This document shows positions 35,561-48,163 of a stretch of 64,000 nucleotides of DNA, one piece after another. Under the pieces are notes generated by a model, which saw nothing but the letters and a program-made list of their open reading frames with translations, had not been told where the DNA came from and searched no databases. The DNA lies in contig OY728163.1 of the NCBI GenBank assembly GCA_963277665.1, positions 1,906,134,644 to 1,906,198,643 on the forward strand, given 5' to 3'. The first letter of the stretch is position 1, and the number at the start of each line of letters is the position of its first letter. This stretch comes from Viscum album. Taxonomy: Eukaryota > Streptophyta > Magnoliopsida > Santalales > Viscaceae. The position numbers and the translations under genes were made by a program.

Positions 35561-37255
35561 TATTCCCTCAGTATAGGGAAAATAATTGGTAAGGTATAAA
35601 ATATCATTGATAAACTAATACCATCATAAGTACCCATTTAATAACCAATCATTCCATTAATCATTTGTTTCCTCCCATCAAGTGGAAGAAACAAAAAAAT
35701 ATCCCTTTACCTGAAGAAAAAATAGATCATGGACTTATGAGATTCAAGGAGTGGATTAATAAAGTATAATCCTTTTGAAATGATCAACGTGCAAGTTATT
35801 TTCTCTTTTCCATCTAAAATAACCACCTAATGTTTCCAAATTCCAAGTAAGTTGATGAGTTTAACCTCATTGATCAGCATAACTACTACCCTTTCCACAA
35901 GAGGCTAGGTCACATCATCCATGATTACTTCATCTTCATTATAGTACTATATATAATGGTTTATATTGAGTAGGTGATGTTGGAAATTCCCCATCACATA
36001 TAACCTATATAACTTTTGAACAAATTGAGAAAGAATGTGATTGGAATGGCATTTCATATAGAAGTGGGTAGAAGTTTGATAATGAGATAACTAGAAAGAC
36101 AATCAACCTATCATATAACACTCTAAGATAACATCTATAAAAACCCAGAAAGGTCTTTCCAAAATGGGAGGTGACATCTAAAGAAACTCTAATAGGTTTC
36201 TACGATCACTATACAAGGAAACAAATATAAGACTAAGATTCATATTCAGCTCTAACGAAACACTTAACTCTTGCATATTTTGTAGCACTAACTTTCATAT
36301 AATGGGTACTACTTTAAAAATGGAACCTATATCAGATGAAGATATCATATATTTTTATATTAATGTAATACACATAGTATAACCCTCATTTGATAATGAA
36401 TACACCTCTAAATATGATCCCCACACTTGAAAAGGGGGTTTGTGGTCACATGCATCAGATCCAAGAATACAGGGGACAACATGGGCATGGTCGAACCTAA
36501 TATCTCGATAACATACCCATAGAGGACATATACGCAGCTATGACCCATGGGAGAGCACTCTATAAAGAACAATAGGAATACAGAGGTGTCCTAGAACCAT
36601 CCAGAGGATGTTCAAGTCCAATCATCTTACATAAATGACTGGTGGGGGTGGGATTGACTGATCAACCTTTACAAAGGTAAAGGATAGCCTGACATTTACC
36701 ACTAGAAGTAGATGCTCCTTCGACCATAGATCAATTACTTGGTTCATCCACCTAAAAAACCTCATCTCCTCATCCATATAATAGGGAGAAAATTTACATC
36801 TAGAAGTACTAAAATATGGCACAAATGTTTTAAATTCATAAATAGTTGGAAGTTATCCTTACCAAAATCACATTACTAGATTCTCTACATCATTAAAAAT
36901 AACTCAAAGAAGAACCCATCAAGGTCCTTAAGATACCATAGTAGTTCAAGAAAAAATTCAAAGTTGATGATGTTTATTGAGTGGAAACTACCCCACCTAA
37001 AATACAAGTATACTTCTCATTAATAGATCAAGATTGGGATAAGGTCACCTATGGACACATCAGAATTTCATATGTCTCTGAAAAATATGATGATATAGAT
37101 ATTTTAATGAATCTGATTCATAATGGTTTTGGGATCAACCTCATCCCAGTTTGGACACTTTAATATTTTTGATATAGAAATGTATATTTATATCTAAAAT
37201 GATAAATAGTTAGGGTAATGATAATAGTGATCAAATAACTCAGAAGAAATTAAAA
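35561..37255. other. Gag-to-protease interval of element C, decayed
   Basis: Plus-strand pieces such as the 60-codon frame 36981-37163 ('IQVYFSLIDQDWDKVTYG') are open but match no domain that I know. No zinc knuckle could be read. Probably the Gag C-terminus and linker. Confidence 0.4.
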
Positions 37256-37440
37256 ATCAACGATCAGTTTGGAGATCTAACATCTAATTTTGATTTCATG
37301 GTTATCCATTATGACATAATATATAATGGAATTCTTGGAATAAATTTTCTTCACAGCTATATAGTGAAATCTTAAACATTTCACTAGTGCCTGAAATACC
37401 CAATCAGTATGAAGGTCAGTTTAATATATCATGACAGTGA
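37256..37440 (+). pseudogene. Element C protease C-terminal segment
   Basis: The plus-strand text 'YDIIYNGILGINFLHSYIVK' followed by a stop, 'TFH' and 'CLKYP' corresponds in order to the Y-N-x-I-L-G-R-x-W-L-x...V-S-T-x-H-x-x-L-K-F-P block after the active site of Tat/Ogre-type proteases. The active-site DTG/DSG itself was not found. Downstream frames 37508-37723 and 37707-37919 are open spacer sequence (the second ending 'NDLRNAKMGFE') before RT. Confidence 0.55.
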
Positions 37441-38235
37441 TCCCTTCAAGTCTTGAGAATCCACAAATGATGAGGCATGTTTCTAAAAATGGGAAGGAAA
37501 AAAATTAATGTTGGAAAAAAATATACATGTTGTATCCTCCAATGTCTTGGGGATCACCCAAGAAAATACACAGAGTATACTCAACATTGATTATGTGCTA
37601 CCCATAAACCATATTTTTTTAGTAAAATTAATTCAATATTCCCAAGAACCTCATGTACTCAGTGACAACATTAATGAAAATAATCACCACCAAAATCCCA
37701 CTATAAATGACTATGAAAGTTAATTCTTCTTACTATGGACTCTCTTTCATTGAAAGTTATAGATATTTCCTCAGATTAACTACCACATCTGAAAATTCCA
37801 CTACAGACTCAGAGGTTGAAGAAAAATATGATGACTTCAAGAATACACCACCTATATTTATGGAAGGCATTTCCACCAGCATCAATGATCTTAGGAATGC
37901 AAAAATGGGATTTGAATAATAACTAAATCCTATGTTTATTAGTTCCACCAAAAAACCATAAGAATAATATATATATATTACATTTCTATAGAATACTTGA
38001 TATGTGTTCTCTTTGAATTATATAGAAATTACTAGGATGAACCATGATGTGGATACACAACATCTATTATTACCTAATGACCATAGAGTATTCAAGTAGG
38101 TTTCTAAGTAGATTCACACTTCTCATTCTACTAATGTAAAATCAAAAGTTGAAATATTGACCAATGCCATTTTTTTATAGAAGTGAAATACCCAAAATGG
38201 ATTTCCAACTTCATACCTATCATGAAAAATATAAA

Positions 38236-38500
38236 ATTAGGGTATGAATCAATTTGGGAGACCTCAATCAGCATTACTTGAAATATGATTTCCCATTTCC
38301 CATCATAGAACTATTAATAGATGAAATTACTCACTTCCAAGACATTTCTTTCATGGATGATTATTCAAGGTGTAATCAAATAATTTTGGCCCAAAAAGAC
38401 AAGGAATCCACCACGTTTAGAAAACCTAAGGGGAACTTTTTCTACCAGGTCATTCTATTTTCATTAAAAATGATTGAGAAAAATGTTAATGAAATATGAA
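38236..38500 (+). pseudogene. Element C reverse transcriptase, N-terminal half
   Basis: The 81-codon frame reads 'GDLNQHYLKYDFPFPIIELL', then 'SFMDDYSRCNQIILAQKDKE' and 'TTFRKPKGNFFYQVILFSLK'. This is the fingers/palm part of a gypsy RT with the first catalytic aspartate (in SFMDDYS). 'DFPFP' rather than 'SYPLP' and the whole wording favour Ogre/Tat. The second half, including the aromatic-x-D-D box, is not recognisable in the next 450 bp, so a deletion or heavy decay removed it. Confidence 0.85.
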
Positions 38501-38950
38501 TCATATCTTTAATACCATCTTGGGCTGAAGATTATAATGTTATATCAATTAAATGGTTATGAATTCTACACAATAAAGTGATAAATTCATAGAACTTCAA
38601 ACTATTTTTGAAATGTTTTTATATTAAAGTTTAAATATGAAACTTATAAAGTACAATTTCAGGTGAAATTCAAGGAAATTAATTGTATTTATGGTATGAT
38701 AGAGTTTAATTGAGGTCAAACAAGAAAATTATAGTGAAATCTTAGTTATATAACCCCTTAAAATCTCAAATAACTAAGGGAGATCTAATGAAAATCCACC
38801 TACATTTGGCATTTAATAGCTAACCTTTCAAAAAATATATCTCCTTCACTAAGATGATGAATAAGAGAGTCACCTAAAGATGTGATGATAAATTACTTGA
38901 AGCCTTTGGTGGTCTCAAAAATACATATTTCACCCACCAGTCATGAGGCC
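38501..38950. other. Decayed RT-RNase H interval of element C
   Basis: No motif can be read. Compared with intact relatives this interval is too short for the rest of RT plus connection, so part of pol is deleted. Confidence 0.45.
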
Positions 38951-39345
38951 ATCAGAGAAAGGAAATCCACTTATCTTTTATTTGGATATCATGGAATGAG
39001 TAATTGGATCTATACTCACACATAAAAATGATGTGGGGAATGAGCATAGTCTCTACTACCTTATAAAAATGATTCTAGGTTCATTGACATGGTATTATGA
39101 TGTCGATAAGAACTTCCAATCACTCATCATTATAGTGAAATAGTCAAGAAATTACTTGTATCACTGTGAAGTCTACTTGGATTCTTGTATTGATCTTCTC
39201 ATGTACATCCTTGGCCATCCTATGTTGACTTGTAACTTGGAACAATGGGTAGTAATTTTTAAAAAATATGAAATAAAGTCCATGTCACAAAAGGAACTGA
39301 AATAGAAGACCATAGATGAATTTTGTACAAAAAATATTTCTATAG
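38951..39345 (+). pseudogene. Element C RNase H domain
   Basis: One plus-strand frame with three stops reads 'NPLIFYLDIME', 'VIGSILTHKNDVGNEHSLYY', 'YYDVDKNFQSLIIIVK', then 'MYILGHPMLTCNLEQWVVIF' and 'KKYEIKSMSQKEL'. This follows the layout of Ogre/Tat RNase H: Y-L-x-x-S..., Y-Y-x-S-R..., E-K..., HPMLTxRLxRW. It would digest the RNA template after minus-strand synthesis. The frame differs from that of the RT piece, so there is at least one frameshift between them. Confidence 0.8.
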
Positions 39346-40285
39346 AGAGTACAAAAATAGACACTAAACTTCACAATTAAGTGGTTTCTATTCCCATGAA
39401 AATCCCCAAACATGGGAGAATTATTTGGATAGTTCCTCCTGGTGTCTTATCGATATGATTTTAGAAAACCCAAAGCTTAATTGGGTTGTTCTATGGGCTG
39501 TTTTTCTTTCTCCATGAAAATAAAATTTTCTATACTCTTTCTCACTATTTAAATGCTACACAAATAATAAAAAATAATATCAAAACCTCATCATTGGTTT
39601 GGAACTTGACCCATGCCTACAGATAGCCTACATGGACATCATAAGGGGATTTAAATATAGTGATAAGACAAATCAATGGAAAATATTAAATCATAATGGA
39701 ATAATTGGACCCTCTCATCAGATATATCATAGGTGTAATGGTAGAGATCCCATTTGAATCAACATTACACTATGTTCCTCGATCACAAAATGATCATTCC
39801 GATATGCTGGAAAATGAAACCACAATCTTGGACAACCCTAATTGGGAAGAGGTGGTATTTCACATCATTCATCGAAGGATGGTCTCATCGATCATCGTTT
39901 GTGACGTGGAGGAGATCAATTAAGTCAAAACCACCCCACAGCATGATGAACTAATATGAAACCTAAATGGAAGGTTCCTATACTTTTTTATCTTCAAAAT
40001 GGGATCCTACTAATAGACCAATCCATAAAGGGAAATTTTTGGTGTCAAGAAGAAAGAATTACCATTCATGATGGGTAAAACGAGATAAAATACCTCAAAA
40101 AAAAGATTTGATGTAATCCTATTTAGTTTTATAGATGAAATAGTGATTCCTAGTATCATATAAAAAGTACATGCAAACTCATGTGGCACTCATCAATCTT
40201 GTATGTGACTCTCTCATAAAATTATGAGGCTTTGTTACCACTTGGAAACAATGATATAATACTTTTTTGAATTAAATAGGAAATG
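39346..40285. other. Element C, RNase H to integrase linker
   Basis: Frames at 39705-39954 are open on the plus strand but show no clear motif. A second RNase-H-like domain occurs here in some Tat elements; I cannot see its residues. Confidence 0.4.
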
Positions 40286-40860
40286 TAATACATGATAGAT
40301 TCTGGAAGGATTCATCTATCAAGGATAATAATTGATTCATGTAGGTAAATATTCATGAACATTTTCCATATAGGGAATAGATGTTGTGGGGCCATATACC
40401 TCAGACACAGCTAAGTATTTTAAGTATATAATTACATATACTAACATCTTATGAATGTGGGATGAGTTAATACCCATCTTGGAATTCAGGATGAAGAATA
40501 TCATTATCTTTATGAAGTCCAATATTATCACCAAATTTAGGTTCGTCGCATAATATTGATACTCAATAAAAAAATTCTAACGAGTTGATGAAGTTTTACC
40601 AAGAGTATAAAATAGAGTCTAAACATCCATCCCACTATCATTCAGTGGAAAGTGGATAAATAGATTCCTTTAACAAGAATCTATCGAATATACACCAAAG
40701 GATGGAAGATGATGATAAGAATCACTAGCCGGATAAGCTTCTTCTTTCTTTATGGGCCTACCACAACACCATGTGAACTGCTAAAAAATAAAATACATAT
40801 TAATTTTTATACATAACCAAGGTATTATATTAAATAGAATTCAAAATTTCCCCACTTCAA
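40286..40860 (+). pseudogene. Element C integrase remnant
   Basis: Two frames carry it. First 'GIDVVGPYTSDTAKYFKYII' (about 40374-40440, with the first catalytic aspartate in GIDV), then after a frameshift 'FYQEYKIESKHPSHYHSVES' and 'DSFNKNLSNIHQRMEDDDKN' with 'LLLSLWAYHNTM' (about 40591-40770). The last phrases match the end of the integrase core (catalytic glutamate in the HSVES segment) and the following helix in Ogre/Tat elements. At least one frameshift and several stops. Confidence 0.75.
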
Positions 40861-41689
40861 ATAGATACCTATAAAAAACTCTCAAAGGATCAGTAATCAA
40901 AATAGAAATTAGATGAGTTTGTGATTTCTTAGGGTTACTACTACAAATAGTATTAAGCTATTTTTAATGAGTTTGTGATGTCTTATGGTGTTTTTCAACC
41001 TAGATTAACTATTTTGGTTTATCAATTTCTTCTTTAAAAGTGACTTGATAATAAAAAGATAATTTGGTGAGGTGAGTTAGAAAGGCTCAATGAGAAAAGG
41101 TTGTGCACACTGCAAAATATTGAATCCCATCAGAATAGGATTGAATGATCCCTAAGTAAATATCATCACCTCCACTCATTCCTTATAGGAGAATTATTTT
41201 TGGATCTTTTAACCCCAATAATAATAATAAATAAACACCTAATACTAGAGCTCAAATTAGAAGGAAGTACATCATACATAAGGTATATTCTAATGAATCT
41301 TATTCATTAGTTAAAATAGATAGTTAAAGTGTCACACCCCACACCAATGATTGGTTTCTCAAGAAAAATATTTCATATATTATATCAAAAATCCTAAATC
41401 ATGTTCACACAACATTAGAATGCATGATAATTCTAGAAAAAATGTCATTAAACTACAAGGAAATCATCATTTCCACATGACGTTAAACTGTATATAAGGA
41501 TTCAAGGTAGTAAGACTTTAATCTACACACCATCTTTCATCATGGTCATTTGATGTTAAACTACATGATTTATCCTCGCAACATTAAATTAAAATACATG
41601 AAATAAGTCCACACCACCTAACGCTAAGCTACATGGGTAGTATATTATCCATAATGATCCCCCACACAGGAGCTAAATCAGTGTGAAAT
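40861..41689. other. Region after integrase of element C; possible LTR start
   Basis: No gene. TGTCACACCCCACACC at 41330 looks like a gypsy LTR start, but no good polypurine tract precedes it and no second copy is seen upstream of gag. Words like 'tgacgttaaactacat' recur here (about 41450, 41560, 41620) and again at 42065, 42250, 44470-44600 and 46640, forming a dispersed short repeat. Confidence 0.4.
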
Positions 41690-42700
41690 AGAAATGGGGT
41701 TCCCCCATACCTATGTTTGATTTGGATTCATATAGGGAATTTCACTATTAAAAAAATATGTGACTTGATTCCTATCATCATAGGATATGTAGTGATTCCT
41801 ATATCTTAAATCTTGGTTCTCTCCATAACAAATCAGTCCTGATCATAATATATCATACTATGCAATGATAACTTTAGAATGTGATGTTAAAATGTAGTCT
41901 TACCCTGATTACTAAGAATATGATTCATTGGGAAACCATATCAGGAACCTCATATCACAAACATGATATGAATCTCATGAAATTATTTCCAAAATTCACA
42001 TACAACATTTATGGGTATTTAATTCTTCTTTATTTTTATATCAAGTAACCTCCACCCTTACCTCATGATGTTAAATCACATGGTTTTTTTCCTCACCACT
42101 TGACACTAAAATAAAAGGTTTTTTAGGAACTACATATAGGTTTATTACTACCATTAAATTATACATAGTGATGACCTAATATTCAAGATTGGGTCCAGCC
42201 ACAACATTTCATTTATTTCATGTTAGGTCACCTTTGTCCTTACTGTGTGATGTTAAAATGAATGGCTTCTATTATTGCTGTATTATACAAAATTTCATGG
42301 TTTTCAAAGAAATATATAGGTTGATTCTTATTTCATGAGATACATATGGATGAATAAACCCTATATCATGTCCTGGAAGCCACATTCTAAAAAATAACCT
42401 TTTTCATTCATTTAATCACCTATATGTGGTGAAATTAACTTTTATCATTCCTTGTTTATCACACAAACATTGCTCATGTAGTATTAGGAACTCTTGTAAA
42501 GGCTTACCCACATGATCAAGAAATATAATTTCATGATAGAGACAACATGGTCTTGGATGTAAGAAATTAGAAACCACACTATTAGTCCTTATTATATGGT
42601 GTCGAACTATATTATTTATGACAATTTATTGACATAAAAATGATCATTAGTATGAAAATTTCTCGAGAGGATAAATTTACTTCATATTGGTCTTCCACCA
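41690..42700. repeat. Degenerate part of the ~143-bp tandem array
   Basis: The core words 'ttgattcctatcatcataggatatgtagtgattcc' (41766-41800) and weaker forms near 42140-42180 and 42320-42360 match the regular array to the right, but spacing is irregular and other repeats are mixed in. Confidence 0.5.
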
Positions 42701-44260
42701 CAACTCTGTTTAACAAATATGTGTGTCTTAATTACTAATATCATGGGATAAAAAGAAAAACTCGGTTCTCCAATTCTTGGTCTAGTTACAAATAATTTAC
42801 GGTAATAATGCCCCCTTAATTTATGGGTCATACATACATGGAGTGTTTTCCATTAAAGATATATATGTGGATTGATTTATTTCATTACAACATATGTTGT
42901 GATTCTGGGATTTGTAGTCCCATGACTAGCTATAATCAACAATAAAAATTGACCATCTCCATATAGTCCAAACAAATGGGGAGAGTTTCCCATTCAAGAA
43001 CTCTGTGTGGATTGATTCCATTCATCACCAGATATATAGTGACACCAAGATCTCCAATATTGGTTCTAATTAAAAGAATTTAATATAAAAAATTCCCCAT
43101 TTTTGTATGTGTAAGAACTATGTGGATATTTTTCCATTCATGAACTATATATTTATTGATCCCTGTTATCATAGGAGACATAGTGACAGACGAATCTCCA
43201 ACTATGTGTCCGTCTAAAAGAGATCAATATGACCAATTCACCACCTAAATTTTTTTCTGACCTTTGTAGAGAGTTTCCCCTTCAAGAAAAATGTGTGGAT
43301 TGATTCCTTTCATCACAGGATATGTAGTGCTTCCCAGATCTCCAAACATAGGTCTTGCTTCATGGAATCGATTGGAATAATTCCCAATCTACACATGGTT
43401 CAAAACCACATAGTGAGTTTACTATTAAAGAAATATATGTTTCATGGTTCATATTATCATAGGATATGTAGTAAAACATTGATCTCAAATCATAGGTGTA
43501 GATGTAAACAATAATCAAGAACACTGCCTCTCTGCGTATAGATAAGTCCCGTATGGAGAGTTTTCAGTTTAAGGAATATATGTGGCTTGATTCTTGTTAT
43601 GATATTATATGAAGTGAAACTTGGATCTCCAATCATGGTTCTAGCTACAAAAATAAAGAGGGAAAATACCCCCTCAATGTATAGATCATACCATAGTGGA
43701 GAGTTTCCCATTCTAGAACTAAGTGTGGATTGATTACTATCATAAAAGGATATATAATGATTCTCAAATCTCAAATCCCGGGTCCAATAGAAATAATTAA
43801 CCGAAAAAATGTCCCCCTCTAGGCACGGTATATACCTACATGAATATTTTCCTCGTCAAGAACTATATGTGTCTTGATTTCTATCATCATTGGATGCACA
43901 AGGACACTCAAAAATCTAATCTTATGTCTAACAAAAACAAAAAATTGTGAATCACCCTCTCTGCGTATAAGTTAGAATTTTGTAGATTTATTTTATGCAT
44001 TAACTATGTGTGTAATGATTTCTATCATCACGATAATGATAATTACGACCATAACTCCAATCTAGGGTCCAAAAACAAAAAAATGTGTGTATACCCCCTC
44101 TCTATATACGGGTATGACCTGATCATAGAGATGATATAAAAGAACTATGTGTGGGTTAATTATTACAATCACAAGATATATAGTAATACCTAGAGCTTCA
44201 ATCCTAGTTTCATATACAACTTATAACGAGATAAAAATAAAACCTCAATTTTACATGGGT
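42700..44260. repeat. Diverged tandem array, ~143-bp unit, about 11 units
   Basis: Each unit has a 'gtggattgattc.tatcatca.aggatatgtagtgat' core, then 'tccaatc..ggttcta', then a 'ccccctc...tatgggt' segment and a 'gagagttttccattcaagaac' segment. Cores lie at about 42746, 42888, 43030, 43173, 43317, 43464, 43604, 43748, 43893, 44031 and 44173, i.e. 138-147 bp apart. Similarity is moderate, so the array is old. It follows the pol of element C, where Ogre-like elements are known to carry variable tandem repeats. Confidence 0.8.
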
Positions 44261-47200
44261 TGGAAATATATAGTAATCCATTTGAGACCCACTCTTATGT
44301 GGCTTAACTGACTACCTAGTAATCCTTTAATGCCTACACTAAGAATGACCCCGATGGGATTAGGGAACCTAGACTGTCACTCAGGTCAATGCAATTGAGG
44401 AGTACTTCAAATTGGGAACCACATCATTATCAAATGATTATAAACTTCATGGAAAACATCCATAGTGCATGACATTAAATAACAAGGAAGACACTCTTAC
44501 CAAATAATGTTATACTACATAGAAAATGTTCTTATCTTATGACGATAAATGGAATGATAGATACATTCTCACTAAATGGAGTTAAATTGTGTTTTATATC
44601 ACCCATCATTATTCTTTATCAATGTAATAAACGAATTTGACTCTGGTCACCCAATGCATGGGGTGATTTCATCGTCTTTTATGCACATAACCCCACAAAG
44701 CACAGTTTATGTCTAAAGCACCTCAGGTTTCTGCCAACCTTTCAGAGAACCTTGAAAGGAAAATAGATCTATCTTTTTGATCAGGATATTAATGGATAAG
44801 GGTTTTGACCAATTGACCAAATATATCTTGGTCCCACAAGAATGGATTTATAATCCTTATGATCCTGACAACACTATGGAGAAACTTAATACCCTAGGGT
44901 GTTCAGGGTCATCCACAACATGATTGCGGAGTATAATTACTCATTACCTAGGACCATTGATCTATGATTTATAGTATTTTAACCTCCTTCTAAAAAGGAT
45001 GTCAGAGTTCCATTGACCCCAGGCATCATAATTAGGTTTTTTTTTTCAAAATTATTCTTATACCATGTCTATATTCACCATGAACATAAACTGAATGAAC
45101 ATTGGTCAATGTTGTGTGGCCTTACAATTTAGTGTTTTTTGGTACAAATCGCAAGACCCTAAACAGCTAGTGAAAGAGACATAAAAAATTTCATATTGGA
45201 AACCCTAAAGGGGAGTCCTGAGAAAAAGTGAAGTCTCCACTAACTAAAATCATCATCTATATATTTTTGGAAAAAGTTATAGCATAAATAAAAAATTCAT
45301 AAATCTCATAGGGCATAATTTTTGAACTTAGTAAAAGTAGATCCATGCTTGGTGGATACCGTGGTCTCATAAAAATTTATAGTAATGGGTTTTCACATCA
45401 CCTTATAGTGATAACATGTACAATAGGTGGTGACACAACATTTTGGTTCTTTTTCCCTTCTTGAGTATTACATTTTCTATAAACAATGATTCATGATTTG
45501 AGTACCTCGTGTCACAAAAAAATTTATATGGCCCTTGGAAAATGAAACCATGTTTTAGGGGACCCTTTGTTTGAATATAAATTTCATCCTATCATTCAAA
45601 AATATGATCCTCCTTCCATTAACCAAGTGAATCATAACTTCCCAGAAGTTCATTATAATCGTTCTAATCCTTGATGTCACTGTGTACAAACTCATCACCA
45701 TATAGTATTTTGGTTCATCCACAACATGATTGACCCATATCAGTACTCAAGACCTAAGAAATTTAGACCATGATTTCCAACCTCCGTAACACAACTATTC
45801 AAGATGATTTGGCATCGGCACTGTTAAATCACCATAGTGTGCTCCCATTCTCAAAGAAATAATAAAACATTACATTCCATGAACATTGTTTGGCGTACAC
45901 CAGGTGAATAAAAACCATATGAGGTAGGACCTATGCTACCCCATAAAAAGCTAAACTACCCTAGGGTGCCAAAACCCTTCCTATATATCATTAAATCTAT
46001 ATCCAAATTAATCAAATATACATCCGATTCTTCAAAAATATTTTATGAACCTTGGATAATAGTTTGGATAAAATTTTCTTTACGATGCATGTAATCCCTA
46101 AGTCATATACAAGGTATTGTGTCCCACCAACTAGAGGCCTCCCCTTTTGGTAAAGGAACACCAATCATTGGGATCCCTGAAAAAACTACAGAATAACTAT
46201 CACATTGTGGTGTTTTGTTTTATCCCTAATATATTTTTCCCATCCCATATTCATTGGTTCAAACTATTGGATTATGAATCGCAAAACCCATATCCCAACT
46301 ATCTGGGTGGACATTTCTTTCCAAATAGTTCACCCGAAACCAATATTGTCCCCATAAATTATTCAGAGAACTTAGAAAGACTGGGGATCCTCTTTATTTA
46401 ACTTTTCTTATTATCCCAATGGTCTCATGCATAAGTTAATGTGACCGACCATCTTTATTCATATCCTAAATGATGGAAGGGAACTCAATTTCATGTGAGC
46501 CATGGAAACACCATGGTGAAACTCAATAGATTAGGGAATTTTCAGCCATCCCTGATATGTCAACCCCATTCCATAGCCATAAATCACATCATAGAGGACA
46601 AAAATTAACATGCACAACATTTCACATCCTTACTATATGACATTAAAATAGTATAACATGCATCCTTACCACAAGAAATTAAGCTACACAGAGAATAATA
46701 ATTTACAAATGTTATATTACAAATAATAGAAGGTTCGAGCTAAATGAACATAACTATACAAATATAAAGTATGAGTTGGAATAACCTAAACTACAACACA
46801 ATAATTTTATTCATTGAATGACTTTAAAACAATAAACAGAAAAAGACACATTTATTACCAGGTTGAAATCCCTAAAATGGAACCATGGGTAAAAGGTGAG
46901 TCTCTATGCACTAGAAATGCACTTTGTGTGCACTAGGAAATATAGAGCAGTAATTGAAAAGGAATATTTTTTTTTGGTTTAAAATATATAAGAGGGTGTC
47001 CTGAGAAAAATCCACATCCTTGGGTTATAAGCCTTTCCCTATGTGAGGCTAATAAAAAAATTAGGTAAATATAAATAAAATGATATAAATATTTTAAGGA
47101 CCATCACTAGTACATAAAAAAACTAAGATATATTTATAAATAATTTGAAATAAGAAAATTTTAGATCTATGTATCTCCATGAAAATAACATTTACACAAA

Positions 47201-48163
47201 TTATCATTTTAATTAGGTGACCTCAAGAAAATAATATCATGTAAATCAATGAAGAATATCATATCAATGGTCATTCATGAGAATTTATTAAGAAAAATAT
47301 GTTTTATATAGACATTTAAATGAAATAATTCTAGTTTACTAGATATTATAAAAATAATGGACACCATTTAAGATCTATGTTACATTAGATCAATGAAATT
47401 TCATGCTTATCATGACTGAAATAAAGATGAAAAATTATATGTATAGTTCAAAATATTCGTTCATTTATATGGTTCAAAGAAATGTTGAATATATAATTTA
47501 TAAAGCCTCTTTAAAAATTCAATTAAAAAATAAATCATTTTTGTTTAGACAACAAACAAATTCTATCAACTAAATTTTCCTATTTGTCTAGTGTCTAGTG
47601 AGATTAAACTATTGATCACCAAAGTACCACCCATCCTGCTTATTCTACTTCTTCCTAAAGATTAAGAGTGATTATAAGAAAATATATCTCCTCAACTCCT
47701 TTAACAGAATTTGATAATGAGGATGATAACTCAAAAATATCCTTATTTGGGTAAGAAATGTTATCTTTAAGTCTCACTATCTATGAAATCAAGATATTCA
47801 TCGATGTATGAAGTTAAGAGATTGTCTGATGACACTATTCCATGCCTCTAAACCCTCCCTTATTAGTTTGAAGAAGGGGTCCCATAATCAAAATCATTAA
47901 ATTACCCCTTGATACAAGCCATGTGTTTCTGGGTTAGAAAAATCTATCACATAATGTTGTATAATGGATGACAGTCAAATCTGACAACCCCCCAATTCTG
48001 AAAGATATGATGAAGAAGATACCCTTGTCAATGAAATTTTTCCATGGGAGTCATATTGATCAGGGCATGAATCTAATTCTAGATTATCCTAGGTAAATCT
48101 TGGTCCTATGTAACTACTAGTTTTGGAATATGATAATGGGGATTGGCTAGCTGAGCTGATAAA
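44261..48163. other. Decayed sequence between tandem array and TG2
   Basis: No domain on either strand; the 84-codon plus frame at 46147-46401 has no known motif. A diverged pair of about 75-bp blocks starting 'tcatccacaacatgatt' lies at 44909 and 45716. Probably LTR or untranslated sequence of element C, or another decayed element. Confidence 0.4.

Larger units (their letters stand above)
29156..48163 (+). mobile_element. Element C: decayed Ogre/Tat-like Ty3/gypsy element
   Basis: Plus-strand remnants stand in the order Gag (35.0-35.6 kb), protease end (37.3 kb), RT (38.25-38.5 kb), RNase H (38.95-39.35 kb) and integrase (40.3-40.85 kb), followed by several kb of tandem repeats. The RT phrase 'KYDFPFPIIELLID...SFMDDYSRCNQI' and the RNase H and integrase wording resemble the Ogre/Tat branch, whose members are long and are known for tandem repeats after pol. 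I could not find a pair of LTRs, so both outer limits are provisional. A sequence starting TGTCACACCCCACACC at 41330 could be an LTR start. The sequence may continue at 58285 beyond TG2. Confidence 0.7.

Noticed and set aside
37256..40860. Endogenous pararetrovirus (caulimovirid)
   Set aside because: The RT and RNase H are followed by an integrase core, and the wording fits Ogre/Tat elements; no movement protein or coat protein is seen.
43293..43774. Short frames inside 43.3-43.8 kb as genes
   Set aside because: They fall on both strands of the tandem ~143-bp array and repeat its units.
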